A DNA stretch of 64,000 nucleotides from an uncultured Bacteroidota bacterium. Lineage in GTDB: Bacteria; Bacteroidota; Bacteroidia; Bacteroidales; P3. The notes below the pieces were generated by a model. It had not been told where the DNA came from. It searched no databases and saw only the letters and a program-made list of their open reading frames with translations. Shown here piece after piece: positions 45,201 through 52,592 of this stretch (its first letter is position 1; every line of letters begins with the position of its first letter). The DNA lies in NCBI GenBank assembly GCA_902774845.1, contig CACYJU010000011.1, positions 1 through 64,000 of the forward strand, in the 5' to 3' direction. The position numbers and the translations under genes are program-made.

Positions 45201-47022
45201 TTCCCTTGCCGCAGAACGACCCCTCGTTGAAGATGTCCTGATACAGCTCGAACGACGCCGTCGTATATACGTCCAGGCCGCCCAATCCGGCGAAAAGCTG
45301 TGCGTAGCGGCTCTTGTTCGTCACCTCCACATCCACGTTCACTCGCGGCTGCATGATGCCGTAACCGCTGTTGACCCTGCGGCCGTCAGCGCTCAGCTTG
45401 GCGCGGTTCAGGGGGTGCGCCATAGCGCCCACCAGCTTCTGTGCCGAGTAGAGCACCAGCTCGGTGTCGGTATCCAAGGTGATGACAAACTGTATCGGGC
45501 AGCCACCATCGGACTTATTAGCCCCGTTCAGCCAGGTGGAGACGGTCTCGCAGCGGAACCGCTTCGTTATCTCTTCATCGCTCGTCTCACCGAGCAGCAG
45601 GTCGTTGAAATGCAGGATGGCACCGCGCTTGCGCTCATGTCCCAGCCAGCAGCCCTCGCCCTCGCTCCAGGCTCTCTTCCTATAGACGAAGTTGAAAATT
45701 GGAGCCCCGTATTTTTCGTTCAGCTCCTTCACCTTCTCCATTCCGGCCTCGACCACCTCGTCGTCCCACGGTGCGTTCTCATCCTTGTAGGCGGCTGCGT
45801 CGCCGATCAGGGTATAGTAGAGGTTTTGCTCCTGGAATGCCGACTTCTTATTTGGAACTGCGATACCATCTTCAAAATTCGAATTTCCAAATTTAAAGTT
45901 AACATGTCCCTCGCCACGGTTGATATTGCTCAGGTAATAGACCTCCAACTGTTCTAGCAGCTGGATGGTCTTCTCACGGTTCTTCAGTATCGTCGGCATG
46001 ATCACCATCGTGGAATACTCTTGTGGTATCATGCCGTCCTTGAACTTCAGACGGAAGGTCCCCTTTGGCTTATGCAGACGGTAAAGCACACGGTTGAACA
46101 GGTCGATCACCACCTGGCTTGCCGGGATGACGAACACCAGCGCGAATATCAGCGCCATCCACCACTCGGGCATGAAAAGCCAAGCCAACCCGAAGGCGAT
46201 GCCCAGCGTACACAGCGCCACAATCCACACGTATGCTTTCCCTCTCGCTTCCCATCGCTTCGGAGGGAACAGTTCCCACCCCACATGCTTGTTCTCAGCG
46301 TCGGCACGTTCGACCAGCCCTTTCACGTAGTCGTATTCCTTCACACCCTCTTTCTTGCAGTTGCGTACTATCTTTGCACGGTAGTCGTCTTTCGTCTTGT
46401 CGTACATTTGCCCGTACATCGCGGCTTTCTCACCCTCAAGCATCTTCTCGGAGTAGCTCACCCTCTCAATCAGCTCCGACAGCGGAAGCTTGGTCATCTT
46501 CTTCAGGGAATTGAAGATATTCATCATCTTCAGGTTCTCTTTCGCAGCTTTGTCGAGACGTTCCATGCTCGGCTTTTCCGTCACCTTGTAGTGGTGGGCG
46601 CTCTCCTTCTCCAACTCCGTACATAGTTCGCCCAGTTCTTCTATCAGCAGGTGCTTTACCAAGGGCAGCAGCGCGTAGACCTCACGGTAGTTCAGAAAGT
46701 CCTTCTGTGTTGTCTGCACATGGATAAGGTAACGGAACATAAGGTTTTTGTCAACCTGATAATGGCACCTCTTCAGGTATCCTTTCATCAGTTCGGCCAG
46801 CACTTTCAGCCTCTTCCGGTCGATCTTCCATGAACCCTTCTCCAAACCGCATAATTCCTCTTTCATCATCTTCTCTTGCTCGCTGATGATGTAGTAGTTG
46901 TCCAGTATCCACTCGTTCGTGCTACCTACAGTTCGCTGGCTCTTGGTTTCCTCTACAAGCAACATGTAGTAGCGCGTCACACGTTTCACACTATTCTTGA
47001 ATGTCTTGTAAATACTCTTCAT
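39247..47022 (-). CDS. Cyclic beta-1,2-glucan synthase-like protein (GT84/GH94 type)
   Basis: A 2591-residue multidomain membrane enzyme resembling NdvB/Cgs. After a helical N-terminus (1-260) come two membrane helices (about 265-315). A glycosyltransferase domain follows (about 320-690) with the metal/nucleotide motif FVITLDTDTEL and the later RWTRGDWQVIGW. More membrane helices lie at about 705-910, then a glucoamylase-like region (about 930-1400, with TCDSGNFVACLY and AHHQGMILASL). The C-terminal half is a GH94 phosphorylase-like module (beta-sandwich plus (alpha/alpha)6 barrel) with MGCGDWNDGM near 2275. The family builds and cyclises periplasmic beta-1,2-glucans. Two linkers are read from 7-bp repeats. 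It stands alone between a terminator and the VanZ fusion gene. Confidence 0.85.
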   Translation of the reverse strand: MKSIYKTFKNSVKRVTRYYMLLVEETKSQRTVGSTNEWILDNYYIISEQEKMMKEELCGLEKGSWKIDRKRLKVLAELMKGYLKRCHYQVDKNLMFRYLIHVQTTQKDFLNYREVYALLPLVKHLLIEELGELCTELEKESAHHYKVTEKPSMERLDKAAKENLKMMNIFNSLKKMTKLPLSELIERVSYSEKMLEGEKAAMYGQMYDKTKDDYRAKIVRNCKKEGVKEYDYVKGLVERADAENKHVGWELFPPKRWEARGKAYVWIVALCTLGIAFGLAWLFMPEWWMALIFALVFVIPASQVVIDLFNRVLYRLHKPKGTFRLKFKDGMIPQEYSTMVIMPTILKNREKTIQLLEQLEVYYLSNINRGEGHVNFKFGNSNFEDGIAVPNKKSAFQEQNLYYTLIGDAAAYKDENAPWDDEVVEAGMEKVKELNEKYGAPIFNFVYRKRAWSEGEGCWLGHERKRGAILHFNDLLLGETSDEEITKRFRCETVSTWLNGANKSDGGCPIQFVITLDTDTELVLYSAQKLVGAMAHPLNRAKLSADGRRVNSGYGIMQPRVNVDVEVTNKSRYAQLFAGLGGLDVYTTASFELYQDIFNEGSFCGKGIYDLRVFQQVLKGTFPENLILSHDLIEGCHIRCGLINDVELFDDNPSNYIDDAKRHHRWTRGDWQVIGWLKNQVRNEKGEKVKNQVNTIGRWKIFDNLRRSVLNVSLLVLIMLGFVMSLEAEGHQFVLFYVLTEKPAFMIWYAAAFALTVVALIVVSLPILFFLLEQVARLPHVGKRYKYYMTLMRGIWVVVCRSVVQFALMPKEAWMYTDAIIRSCYRMRFSHRNLLNWVPSDEASKNTKGTLGDYIAKFWFNYVCAAVITALTCFCVFAAADFPWLTVVACAFCVVSWCGAPLLMYILGKKLPDNKRNLNAIETEEVKQLAHDTWHFFDSMLTEESNWLVPDNYQLNREKKTDYKTSPTNIGYSLTAVISAAELGFISKKDAVTHLEHIIDTVVKLEKWNGHLFNWYDIHTLRALPHFFISTCDSGNFVACLYVVKGFLNSEIHSSKSENQQAEALLAKVCRLIDNCDFTKLYNHELDVFSIGYDHGSHTLLPYHYNNFASEARLTSFLTIAQGDAPYKHWFCLDKTLVQYKGYKGVASWYGTLFEYFMPLIFLPTYRHTLMDETYSFAIRAQKAFVKNTESSHRLPWGISETAYNELDDAQNYKYHAFGVPYLKFQNTTPDRIVISPYSSLMTIGVDDRAVYDNIQLLKELKMMSGNSENGSYGFYESYDEEDHVPVLAHYAHHQGMILASLANYLNNRCLQHYFMQEPAMKSMETLLKEKAQVKPYIDLKVTQYKRYQYSKTQSESDARDYDSIATVPEIGVISNGQYTVLMNDRGSGFSRYKGVMVNRYRKISSDHHGVYLFVRNLRSDRLWSATYAPLDVMPKSYHVNFASDKISFSRIDDEVETKTEVTVLKDRSAEIRRYTFVNNSDRDIDLEITTYGEVVLAMEAEDESHRVFNGMKIHSEYDKDHEALLFSRPAANGTRNYLLHKLWVEEDLDESAPILNYQIVEYESSRLRFLGRGGSLQHADIIDNHRTLSGTVGTTLDPIMSMRRRLHIEAGKKIEAYLIIAFAKAREQLLQLTERYQTPVDVEHAFKTASVFNNMRTDLSLLKGAQMRLYNSISKYMAQTATLGNDRQAVLAKNTLSQSGLWRFGISGDLAILLLEVDRLEKSGFAKELLRAFEYFKIHGLRLDLVIINDAKGEDHESLTHFIRNMSNTEHLWSTHSDAGKVFVLNGDDVSEAERILLHTVARLCFNTRDGLTIEQQLRQLEEANQHYQDKVEYPVLKPGKHFRVWSSLDFYNQYGGFDNGGRDYVVTNTNTPMPWVNVISNGKFGCVLSSTMSGFTFAYNAQQFKLTSWSNDMVRDQASEMLLVNKGQFVPATARHGQGYSAFDAEYPDLKVSVRVFVSVDKMEKYYQIMVENKSNENQEVQLDMVYKLVMGMCEEQTARYLHSEWDEASKSIRIRNVYHPIYHNQVLCLSAIGGESTALSHSLDAPNRKRLGLKLNVEAQKDCQVAFVLTVGESGAVQTSAHSIFDINGEFDRVQAFWDEKLSHIQVETPDRSFDYMLNRWYLYQVFSSRLYARAGFYQVGGATGFRDQLQDVMSLLYSDPDYARRQILDHAAHQFAEGDVLHWWHESMHLGARTTFSDDYLWLVFVTYQYVKVTGDESILTEEVPFCQADQLAPGENERGMNYTSSQQETASLYEHLRRAVNRSMNRIGSHGLPLMGCGDWNDGMSTVGSQGKGESVWVAFFLADLLPKMEELTQMMPSADLSYCGDLAAFRSRLVDAIQRSAWDGAWFLRAYYDNGDPMGSRNNTECQIDLISQAWSILTDVATPEQKESVMRETDNRLVNREHEIIQLLTPAFHHSQPSPGYIMNYPEGVRENGGQYTHGAMWYIMAQLKEGRYDMAYFLYSLINPIHRTQTLADVLKYKVEPYCMAADIYSNRQHPGRGGWTWYTGSASWAYKTGIENILGLHKCGNQLTIAPCVPSEWDKFTVRYRFGNTIYVIKYERTTNAMPIPTTIELVDDGGTHEVTVN
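43843..43877 (-). repeat. Five heptamers in frame within the glucan synthase gene
   Basis: Reverse-strand 7-mers such as AATCCAC, AATCCGA and GAATCAG encode the loop NSEIHSSKSENQQ. The sequence resembles the recO patch at 7315-7349. Confidence 0.5.
45873..45900 (-). repeat. Four heptamers in frame within the glucan synthase gene
   Basis: Four 7-mers of the AATTTTG/AAATTTG type encode NFKFGNSNFEDG in a loop before the glycosyltransferase core. Closely related to the intergenic arrays at 29147-29174 and 31234-31268. Confidence 0.55.
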
Positions 47023-47044
47023 ATCTTGTACAATTTATGCGGTG

Positions 47045-47052
47045 CAAAAATA
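47045..47052 (-). promoter_or_regulatory. -7 box of the glucan synthase promoter
   Basis: Reverse TATTTTTG fits TAnnTTTG, 22 bases before the start codon at 47022. It lies just before the stop codon region of the upstream VanZ-fusion gene, so the big gene has its own promoter. Confidence 0.6.
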
Positions 47053-47060
47053 GTTTCTTT

Positions 47061-47906
47061 TTAGTTTCGTGACTTTCTCGATGCAGTCAGCGCATAGAAC
47101 ACAAACCATCCCAATGTGGCACCAATGGCGTTGGCCAGGAGGTCGTTGATGTCAAAGGAACGGTAGGGTAGGAGCTTCTGTCCGAACTCGGTTATAACCC
47201 CCACCACGATGGAGATGACCCATATTATCATAATCCACGCTTTGGGCCCTCTTCTCCTGCCGCAGAGCAACCACAGGAAATAGGCACAGAAACAGTATAT
47301 CGAGGCGTGGAAAAAATGATCGGGTCGCAATCCCAGAATCAGATTGTCGGGCAGAGGGATTCCGCCTAACGGCATCCACATGCACAATAGTAGGACGATG
47401 AAATAGCCAGCCCCCCAATAACGTCCACGACGTCCATCAAAGAGGTTCTTTATACTGTTTACGCGGGTGCGGTGTTTCGTTGTTTTCGTCGACCGTTTTT
47501 TCCACGCGTCGCTGCCACACATGACGCGGCTTCCGTCGGCACGCTCCACCTCCTCCAAAATACCCACCACAGCTGTGGGTTCTACACGTTCTTCGTACCT
47601 ACAGGAATCGCCCCGTACCACATAAACGTCACCTTCCTCTCGAAGAAACCTACGGAACCGGCAGCAGCTATCAATATCCAAGGCCAGCACATCCAGTGCT
47701 TTGGGTTTGAAGGTGGAATCGACAGGTCGTACACACACTTTGTCATAGTTGGCTTTCAACAACGGCTCCATCCCGCTTCCGCCATAGCGTACGAACAGCG
47801 GTGCCCCGTCTCTGGCGTTGGCTTGAAGTTCTATAAGCATCACCTTCTCATAGTTCTGAGGCAGTGCTACATAGTCTTTTTTACCCTCTTTCTTGTTCCG
47901 TTTCAT
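47061..47906 (-). CDS. S24/S26-like domain fused to VanZ-like membrane domain
   Basis: A 281-residue fusion. Residues about 20-130 look like the beta-rich S24/S26 peptidase fold (FVRYGGSGMEPLLKANYDKV, KALDVLALDI, DVYVVRGDSCRYEE), but the usual Ser-Met-x-Pro reads Gly-Met-Glu-Pro, so the nucleophile seems to be lost. Residues about 160-275 form a VanZ-like four-helix membrane domain (PDNLILGLRPDHFFHASIY, ITEFGQKLLPYRSFDINDLLANAIGA). VanZ-domain proteins are membrane proteins of mostly unknown role, one conferring teicoplanin tolerance. It is 38 bases upstream of the glucan synthase gene. Function unknown. Confidence 0.72.
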   Translation of the reverse strand: MKRNKKEGKKDYVALPQNYEKVMLIELQANARDGAPLFVRYGGSGMEPLLKANYDKVCVRPVDSTFKPKALDVLALDIDSCCRFRRFLREEGDVYVVRGDSCRYEERVEPTAVVGILEEVERADGSRVMCGSDAWKKRSTKTTKHRTRVNSIKNLFDGRRGRYWGAGYFIVLLLCMWMPLGGIPLPDNLILGLRPDHFFHASIYCFCAYFLWLLCGRRRGPKAWIMIIWVISIVVGVITEFGQKLLPYRSFDINDLLANAIGATLGWFVFYALTASRKSRN

Positions 47907-47955
47907 AGGTGGTTTTTCTAATGTAACTCTCTAATGTGCGTTTTATTGCCTTGAA

Positions 47956-48960
47956 TCAGGCCATTGGATGGCGCAAGAGTCTTCTGTCTTCGAGAAATTC
48001 CCTCACGGCTATTTTTATTGGTTTGGGTTCGATGCCCAGCTCTTCTGTCATCTTGCGGTTACCATAGTGCTCTTCTATCAGCAGCTGGGATACATTGCGG
48101 GTGGTGAATTCGACGTTCATACCTATCGAGGATAGCAAGTCGCCAACGAACCCAACGAATCGGCAAATCCAGCGTGGCAGCAGTATCACCCGTTGCCGGT
48201 AGCCCCCTATGGCGGCCTGCAGCAGAAACAGTTCTTTAAAAGACAGGCTTTCGTCAGTTATAATATACCGCTCGCCGTTGCACCCTTTTTGGAGTGCCGC
48301 CAAAACTGCCTTCGACACGGTTTCGGCACTTACAAAACTCTTGCCACCATCGGGTGCCAGCATTACCTTCCGACGCCAAGCCATCAAAAGCATCTTGCCA
48401 GAGGAGGGTCTTACATCGTGTTTTCCGATGATATATCCGGGATTCAGAATGACCACTCTGTGAGGAAACTCATCGACGCCCTTGGATGATTCTATTAAGC
48501 AATCCTCGCCCTCTTTTTTGCTCAACGCATAATATGAACGGGTAAAGGGATAGCACATGGCGTCGTTCTCGTCGGAGAGTTGTTCTTTGCTGCCGTAGCC
48601 TATCGTGTCGGCGGTGCTCACATGTACTAAAACGGAGACTTTTTTTTCTTGTGCTACCTGCAATAAGCTGCAACATAGATTGCGGTTCACGGGATAGTAA
48701 TCCTTCAGGTGGCGTAAGGTCATATCGGTGACTCCGGCACAGTTGACTATAGCATCGCATCCGCTCGCCGCAAGCCGCAGGTCGTCGATATTGGTTATGT
48801 CGCCAACCTTAATATTATAATGCCCGACGTATGGTGATAAATCCACGACGACTCGTTTTGAGTCGCGGACAAGAGCTGTCACCTCATGCCCATAAAGGAG
48901 AAGCTGCTCCAACACGTTGTTGCCAAGCAGCCCGGTGGCTCCTGTCAGGAGTATTTTCAT
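47956..48960 (-). CDS. Extended-SDR NAD-dependent epimerase/dehydratase family protein
   Basis: A 334-residue Rossmann protein with the extended-SDR fingerprint: GATGLLGNNVLEQLL at the N-terminus, DAIVNCAGVTD in the middle, and the YALSK (YxxxK) active-site motif at about residue 147. The C-terminal half (MNVEFTTRNVSQLLIEEHYG) resembles the 3-beta-HSD/dihydroflavonol-reductase-like subgroup. The substrate is likely a nucleotide sugar or a sterol/terpenoid-like alcohol; not resolved. Its ATG overlaps the next upstream gene by 4 bases. Confidence 0.82.
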   Translation of the reverse strand: MKILLTGATGLLGNNVLEQLLLYGHEVTALVRDSKRVVVDLSPYVGHYNIKVGDITNIDDLRLAASGCDAIVNCAGVTDMTLRHLKDYYPVNRNLCCSLLQVAQEKKVSVLVHVSTADTIGYGSKEQLSDENDAMCYPFTRSYYALSKKEGEDCLIESSKGVDEFPHRVVILNPGYIIGKHDVRPSSGKMLLMAWRRKVMLAPDGGKSFVSAETVSKAVLAALQKGCNGERYIITDESLSFKELFLLQAAIGGYRQRVILLPRWICRFVGFVGDLLSSIGMNVEFTTRNVSQLLIEEHYGNRKMTEELGIEPKPIKIAVREFLEDRRLLRHPMA

Positions 48961-49895
48961 TTTCTTCTGGGATGACGGAAACTCAGGTCGTAAGACATCT
49001 TGAGGCCCACATCGAAAAGGCGCAGACTTTTCACCGCGTTGCTCATGAGGGTGGAACGGCTTTCAATATTGCCGTCTACACGGGCTACCAGCGGTTCTAC
49101 GTGGTTGGGATGACACTCGTTGAAGGCAAACTCGGCATAGACTCCTATCTCCAACGCGTCGCCTCGAGGACTGCCTATCCTGAAACCGGCTTCAATAAGG
49201 CTCGTTATGAAGAAGGGTTTGAAAGTGTTGCCTCTCGCCGAGGCGTTGTAGGAGGTGTATCTTTTCTTGCTCTGTGCAGCGAGGGTTCCTGAAGGTATTG
49301 GGGGGTCTTGGGGATTATAGCCTACCGAAACACATTCGGATTGTGACTCACCATAGCTATATTCCTCAGTCAGTTTCAAAGGTATGTTGAATTTCACACC
49401 TGCGTTGGCGTACCAGTACTCACCCTGAAAAGCCAAGGCGACGGGGATTCCTACTGCAGAGTATGCGTAGTCAGCCACGATGTCGGATGTGGAGGTATTG
49501 TAGACAGCGTCGACCACTTGTGACTCATTCTGCAACGGATTGGTTCCTACATGTATCTTCTCGCTGGATTGTGCGGTGTAGCTTGCCATCCGATACTTGC
49601 TCAGATACAATGCGATGTCACAACCAAGACGCAAACCTACATGATCTGAAACAAAATGGGTGTAGTCCAACTCAAAGCCTAAACCAAATCCACCTTTGCT
49701 GTTTTTAAAGCTTTCGCTGTTCACCATAAGGTTGGAATAGCCCATCTTGGCTGAAAAGGTGAGGTGGCTGCCTTCAACTATGGTGAGTGGTTTTTCAATC
49801 ACCTCGTCTTCCTGTGCCATGATCGGCAGAGCGCTTAACATAAGCACTATCGACATTATGTTCAGCATCCCTCTGTGTATAACCGTTTTCAACAT
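48957..49895 (-). CDS. Outer-membrane beta-barrel protein, unknown function
   Basis: A 312-residue exported protein. The signal peptide ends near PIMAQ (about residue 28). The mature chain alternates short beta strands and loops with aromatic residues (GFGLGFELDYTHFVSDHVGLRLG, YSAVGIPVALAFQGEYWYANAG, GDALEIGVYAEFAF) and ends in VGLKMSYDLSFRHPRRK, typical of porin-like barrels of the OmpA/PorT size class. A shorter start nine codons in is possible. It lies just downstream of the large type IX cargo gene and overlaps the SDR gene. Confidence 0.65.
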   Translation of the reverse strand: MLKTVIHRGMLNIMSIVLMLSALPIMAQEDEVIEKPLTIVEGSHLTFSAKMGYSNLMVNSESFKNSKGGFGLGFELDYTHFVSDHVGLRLGCDIALYLSKYRMASYTAQSSEKIHVGTNPLQNESQVVDAVYNTSTSDIVADYAYSAVGIPVALAFQGEYWYANAGVKFNIPLKLTEEYSYGESQSECVSVGYNPQDPPIPSGTLAAQSKKRYTSYNASARGNTFKPFFITSLIEAGFRIGSPRGDALEIGVYAEFAFNECHPNHVEPLVARVDGNIESRSTLMSNAVKSLRLFDVGLKMSYDLSFRHPRRK

Positions 49896-49918
49896 ATCAA
49901 ATAATCTTAGAAAAAAAC

Positions 49919-52441
49919 TTAATAAGTAACCACAATCTTCTTACTCTTTCCGGTACGGCCAGTTGAGCTGTCTGTGAGAGTCATGATATAAGTGCCTCTC
50001 TCCAAATTACAGCTGAAAGCAGTATTGTCGGAGGTGATTGTTTTCTCGATTACCTTTCGGCCCTCAAGGTCGTATATTGCGGCAGCCCAACGTCCGCTGG
50101 CTACAGGCTCTTGGCTCCGCACATCAATGTTAACCATCTCTCCTCTTTTCACGGGATTTGGCCACACGTTGAAGTCAAGCTCTCCAGCGATGTCAGCGAT
50201 GCCGTTACCGAAGCATATCTCGTTGGTCGGGAACCAGACGCCTTCAATGAGTACCCACACTTTGTAGCAGCCGCTCAGTGCAGCGTAATCTTCCAGATGG
50301 TAGTTGTCATCGTGGAATCCGTCGACAACCGCTCCGTTTATCTCCCAGTAGATGCTGTCGTAGTCAACACGGGTGTTGTCGCCGTACGGGTAGTGGTTTA
50401 ATATCAATACGTTGTTCTCGTAGGCGTAGAGTTGTGGCATAGGAGTGCCGCGTGGGGTGACGAACAGGTGCAGGGTGACTATACTGTCGCACCCAACTTG
50501 GTTCTCTATCACATATTCGAAATCGCCGCTCTCGGTGAAGGTGGTATCGTAGTAAATAAAACTCTGGGGAGCATAAACCAAAGTGTCGCCGATGGTACTG
50601 TAAATCACAGAGAGGTGCAGCGTGTCGGCATTCTCACACTCGTTAGCCATATAGTAGTAGATATCCGTGGTGGAGGTATGGTAAACGGTGCCGTTCCAAA
50701 TCAGAGAATCGCAGACTTCGGCTGTCTCAGCTCTGTAGATAGGATGGTTGATTCGTATGTGCCATGTGTATTGGGTGTCACATTCCATACCGATACCGGC
50801 TACGGTGTCGTAGATATTGGTGCTGGCGGTGTAGTCAACGCCCTTGAAGCTATAGATGTCGCAAGCCGTCACTGTGGTGTCCGCACGGTTCATTGAGCCA
50901 CGCTTGTAGCGCAGGTATACCACGCTGTCCAGATTGTCGCTGCTTGTGGTGAGATAGGAAGCCAGGGTGTCGTGATCAATCGTGGCCACTGTGGTTCCCA
51001 TCACAGTCCATGTGTATTCGCCGCAACCTGTGACGTAGGTGGTGTCGCGATAGGTGGGTTTCAGAGCTAAGGTGATGGTCACAATACTGTCACAACCATA
51101 CTGGTTGGTGTACATTCGTGTGCGTGTCGAGGCATAGGTGAAAGTGACATCAAGCGCGGTGTAGGGCAACTCGGACTCTCTCACGTAGACGGTAGTGTCG
51201 CCACGATTAGAGGGGCTCACTTTCACATGAAGTACCATATTGCTGTCGCAGCCTTTCGTGGTTTCGCCATAGATAGTGTCGGTAAACTCTATCACATCGG
51301 TGCCGATGGTACCGGGTATGTCGATTCGGTGGTTGCCGAGCATATAGTACGCACCGGCATCATCGTGGCTTATACGGCTTGTGCAGAGGTTCAGGTTGCG
51401 CGACATCTTGTAGGTGCGGTTTATCGTCAGCTTCAGATAGGTGGTGTCGAAACACTGTACATCATAGACTCTGTCCCATGCTGACTCGGCGGTCAAGTAT
51501 GTTTTGGTACCGGCATAAAGTGTCGACAAGTCGATGTTCAATCCATAGTTTGTATACGTGCCAGGCCCTTGGCAGAGTGTGTCGTATACAAAGTGTTTCA
51601 AGGGTCGATAGATGGTTATGGAAAGGCGTTCGGTGTCGGCACAGCCCATAAGGTTACGAGGCATCACATGCTCCACCGCAACGGTGGTGTCGCTTCCCTC
51701 AAATGTGTATTTTCGCAGGTCGACGCTCATAATCACAGTGTCGTAGGTTGAGCCCCCGCCGTCTTCAAGCGAGAGATGCCAGTCATAATAGTTGCCGGTG
51801 CTTCCGTAGCATAACTCTGCGGTGGAATTGTTAACTGCTGTTCGTGTGTTAGATGGTATGTCCTGATAGTGAATTCTCACCCTCGGGATGAAATCATATT
51901 TGCCAGCGATTCCTGTACAACGCATGATGGAAGATCCATCTCGCTGAGAGCCTCTGAATTTGGTGGGATAAGTTATTGTCCCAACTTCGCTTATGGTTAT
52001 ATCGACTACCATATTGCCTCCACGGTAATCGTATGGCATGTCGAAAGTGATGACCATCTCATCTCCAGTAGCATCAAGAGTGCCTTCATAGACTTTGGTG
52101 AAATTCACATTGTCTTCAAAGGTTATAGAACTGAATTGGTTTTGTTCGATTGAACCAATCCTTACCACATACTTGCTGTCGAAAGCCTGTGCCGCCGCAT
52201 CCTTAGTGAAGAAGTCAAAACCATAGATAAGCTTATCCACAATGGATGTAAGCGAGTCAGCGGGGAAAATAAACTGAGAGTGGAAAGGGGCATCGGTGGC
52301 TTTGTTGCCGTTTAGTGGAATATGATTCGACGAGGTAATCGTACCGCCGAAGACCAACTCTCCAACCTGTGCGCGCAGTCCACCCGCACATGCCAACATG
52401 GCTACAAATACGATAATTAAAGAGGCTACGTATCTTTTCAT
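49919..52441 (-). CDS. Large secreted protein with type IX C-terminal sorting domain
   Basis: An 840-residue exported protein. The start at 52441 (MKRYVASLII) follows a perfect -7 box; the longer frame to 52504 would lie upstream of it. The signal peptide ends near LRAQ. The body is built of about seven repeats of 60-75 residues with a recurring pattern of a Cys-Asp near a Tyr/Trp-containing strand and a closing CDS[IM]V.L element (VTGCGEYTWTVMG, TACDIYSFKGVDY, EVCDSLIWNGTVYH, NQVGCDSIVTLHLFV). The C-terminus has a type A sorting domain (DFNVWPNPVKRGE to KSKKIVVTY). Likely a cell-surface adhesin or structural protein; ligand unknown. Confidence 0.82.
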   Translation of the reverse strand: MKRYVASLIIVFVAMLACAGGLRAQVGELVFGGTITSSNHIPLNGNKATDAPFHSQFIFPADSLTSIVDKLIYGFDFFTKDAAAQAFDSKYVVRIGSIEQNQFSSITFEDNVNFTKVYEGTLDATGDEMVITFDMPYDYRGGNMVVDITISEVGTITYPTKFRGSQRDGSSIMRCTGIAGKYDFIPRVRIHYQDIPSNTRTAVNNSTAELCYGSTGNYYDWHLSLEDGGGSTYDTVIMSVDLRKYTFEGSDTTVAVEHVMPRNLMGCADTERLSITIYRPLKHFVYDTLCQGPGTYTNYGLNIDLSTLYAGTKTYLTAESAWDRVYDVQCFDTTYLKLTINRTYKMSRNLNLCTSRISHDDAGAYYMLGNHRIDIPGTIGTDVIEFTDTIYGETTKGCDSNMVLHVKVSPSNRGDTTVYVRESELPYTALDVTFTYASTRTRMYTNQYGCDSIVTITLALKPTYRDTTYVTGCGEYTWTVMGTTVATIDHDTLASYLTTSSDNLDSVVYLRYKRGSMNRADTTVTACDIYSFKGVDYTASTNIYDTVAGIGMECDTQYTWHIRINHPIYRAETAEVCDSLIWNGTVYHTSTTDIYYYMANECENADTLHLSVIYSTIGDTLVYAPQSFIYYDTTFTESGDFEYVIENQVGCDSIVTLHLFVTPRGTPMPQLYAYENNVLILNHYPYGDNTRVDYDSIYWEINGAVVDGFHDDNYHLEDYAALSGCYKVWVLIEGVWFPTNEICFGNGIADIAGELDFNVWPNPVKRGEMVNIDVRSQEPVASGRWAAAIYDLEGRKVIEKTITSDNTAFSCNLERGTYIMTLTDSSTGRTGKSKKIVVTY

Positions 52442-52470
52442 TTTCTTAAGTGTGCATTCTTTACAACTTG

Positions 52471-52478
52471 CAAAGATA
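52471..52478 (-). promoter_or_regulatory. -7 box upstream of the type IX cargo gene; decides the start
   Basis: Reverse TATCTTTG, 29 bases before the ATG at 52441. It lies inside the longer open frame, which rules out a start at 52504. Confidence 0.75.
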
Positions 52479-52539
52479 CTCTTTTTTTGGAAAAAACATA
52501 GCACTTGATTTAATTATATTAAAAAAACTATAAAAAAAT

Positions 52540-52573
52540 AAGTCGGAAGCAACTTGATAATTGCTTCCGACTT
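52540..52573 (-). terminator. Terminator of the threonine dehydrogenase gene
   Basis: Perfect 13-bp arms (52540-52552 and 52561-52573) with an 8-base loop, followed on the reverse strand by TATTTTTTTA. It separates the threonine dehydrogenase gene from the large type IX cargo gene. Confidence 0.9.
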
Positions 52574-52592
52574 GCCTCTCTTTGTCAATCTT

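Noticed and set aside
52442..52504. Upstream start for the type IX cargo protein
   Set aside because: The -7 promoter box lies inside this stretch, so it is not transcribed.
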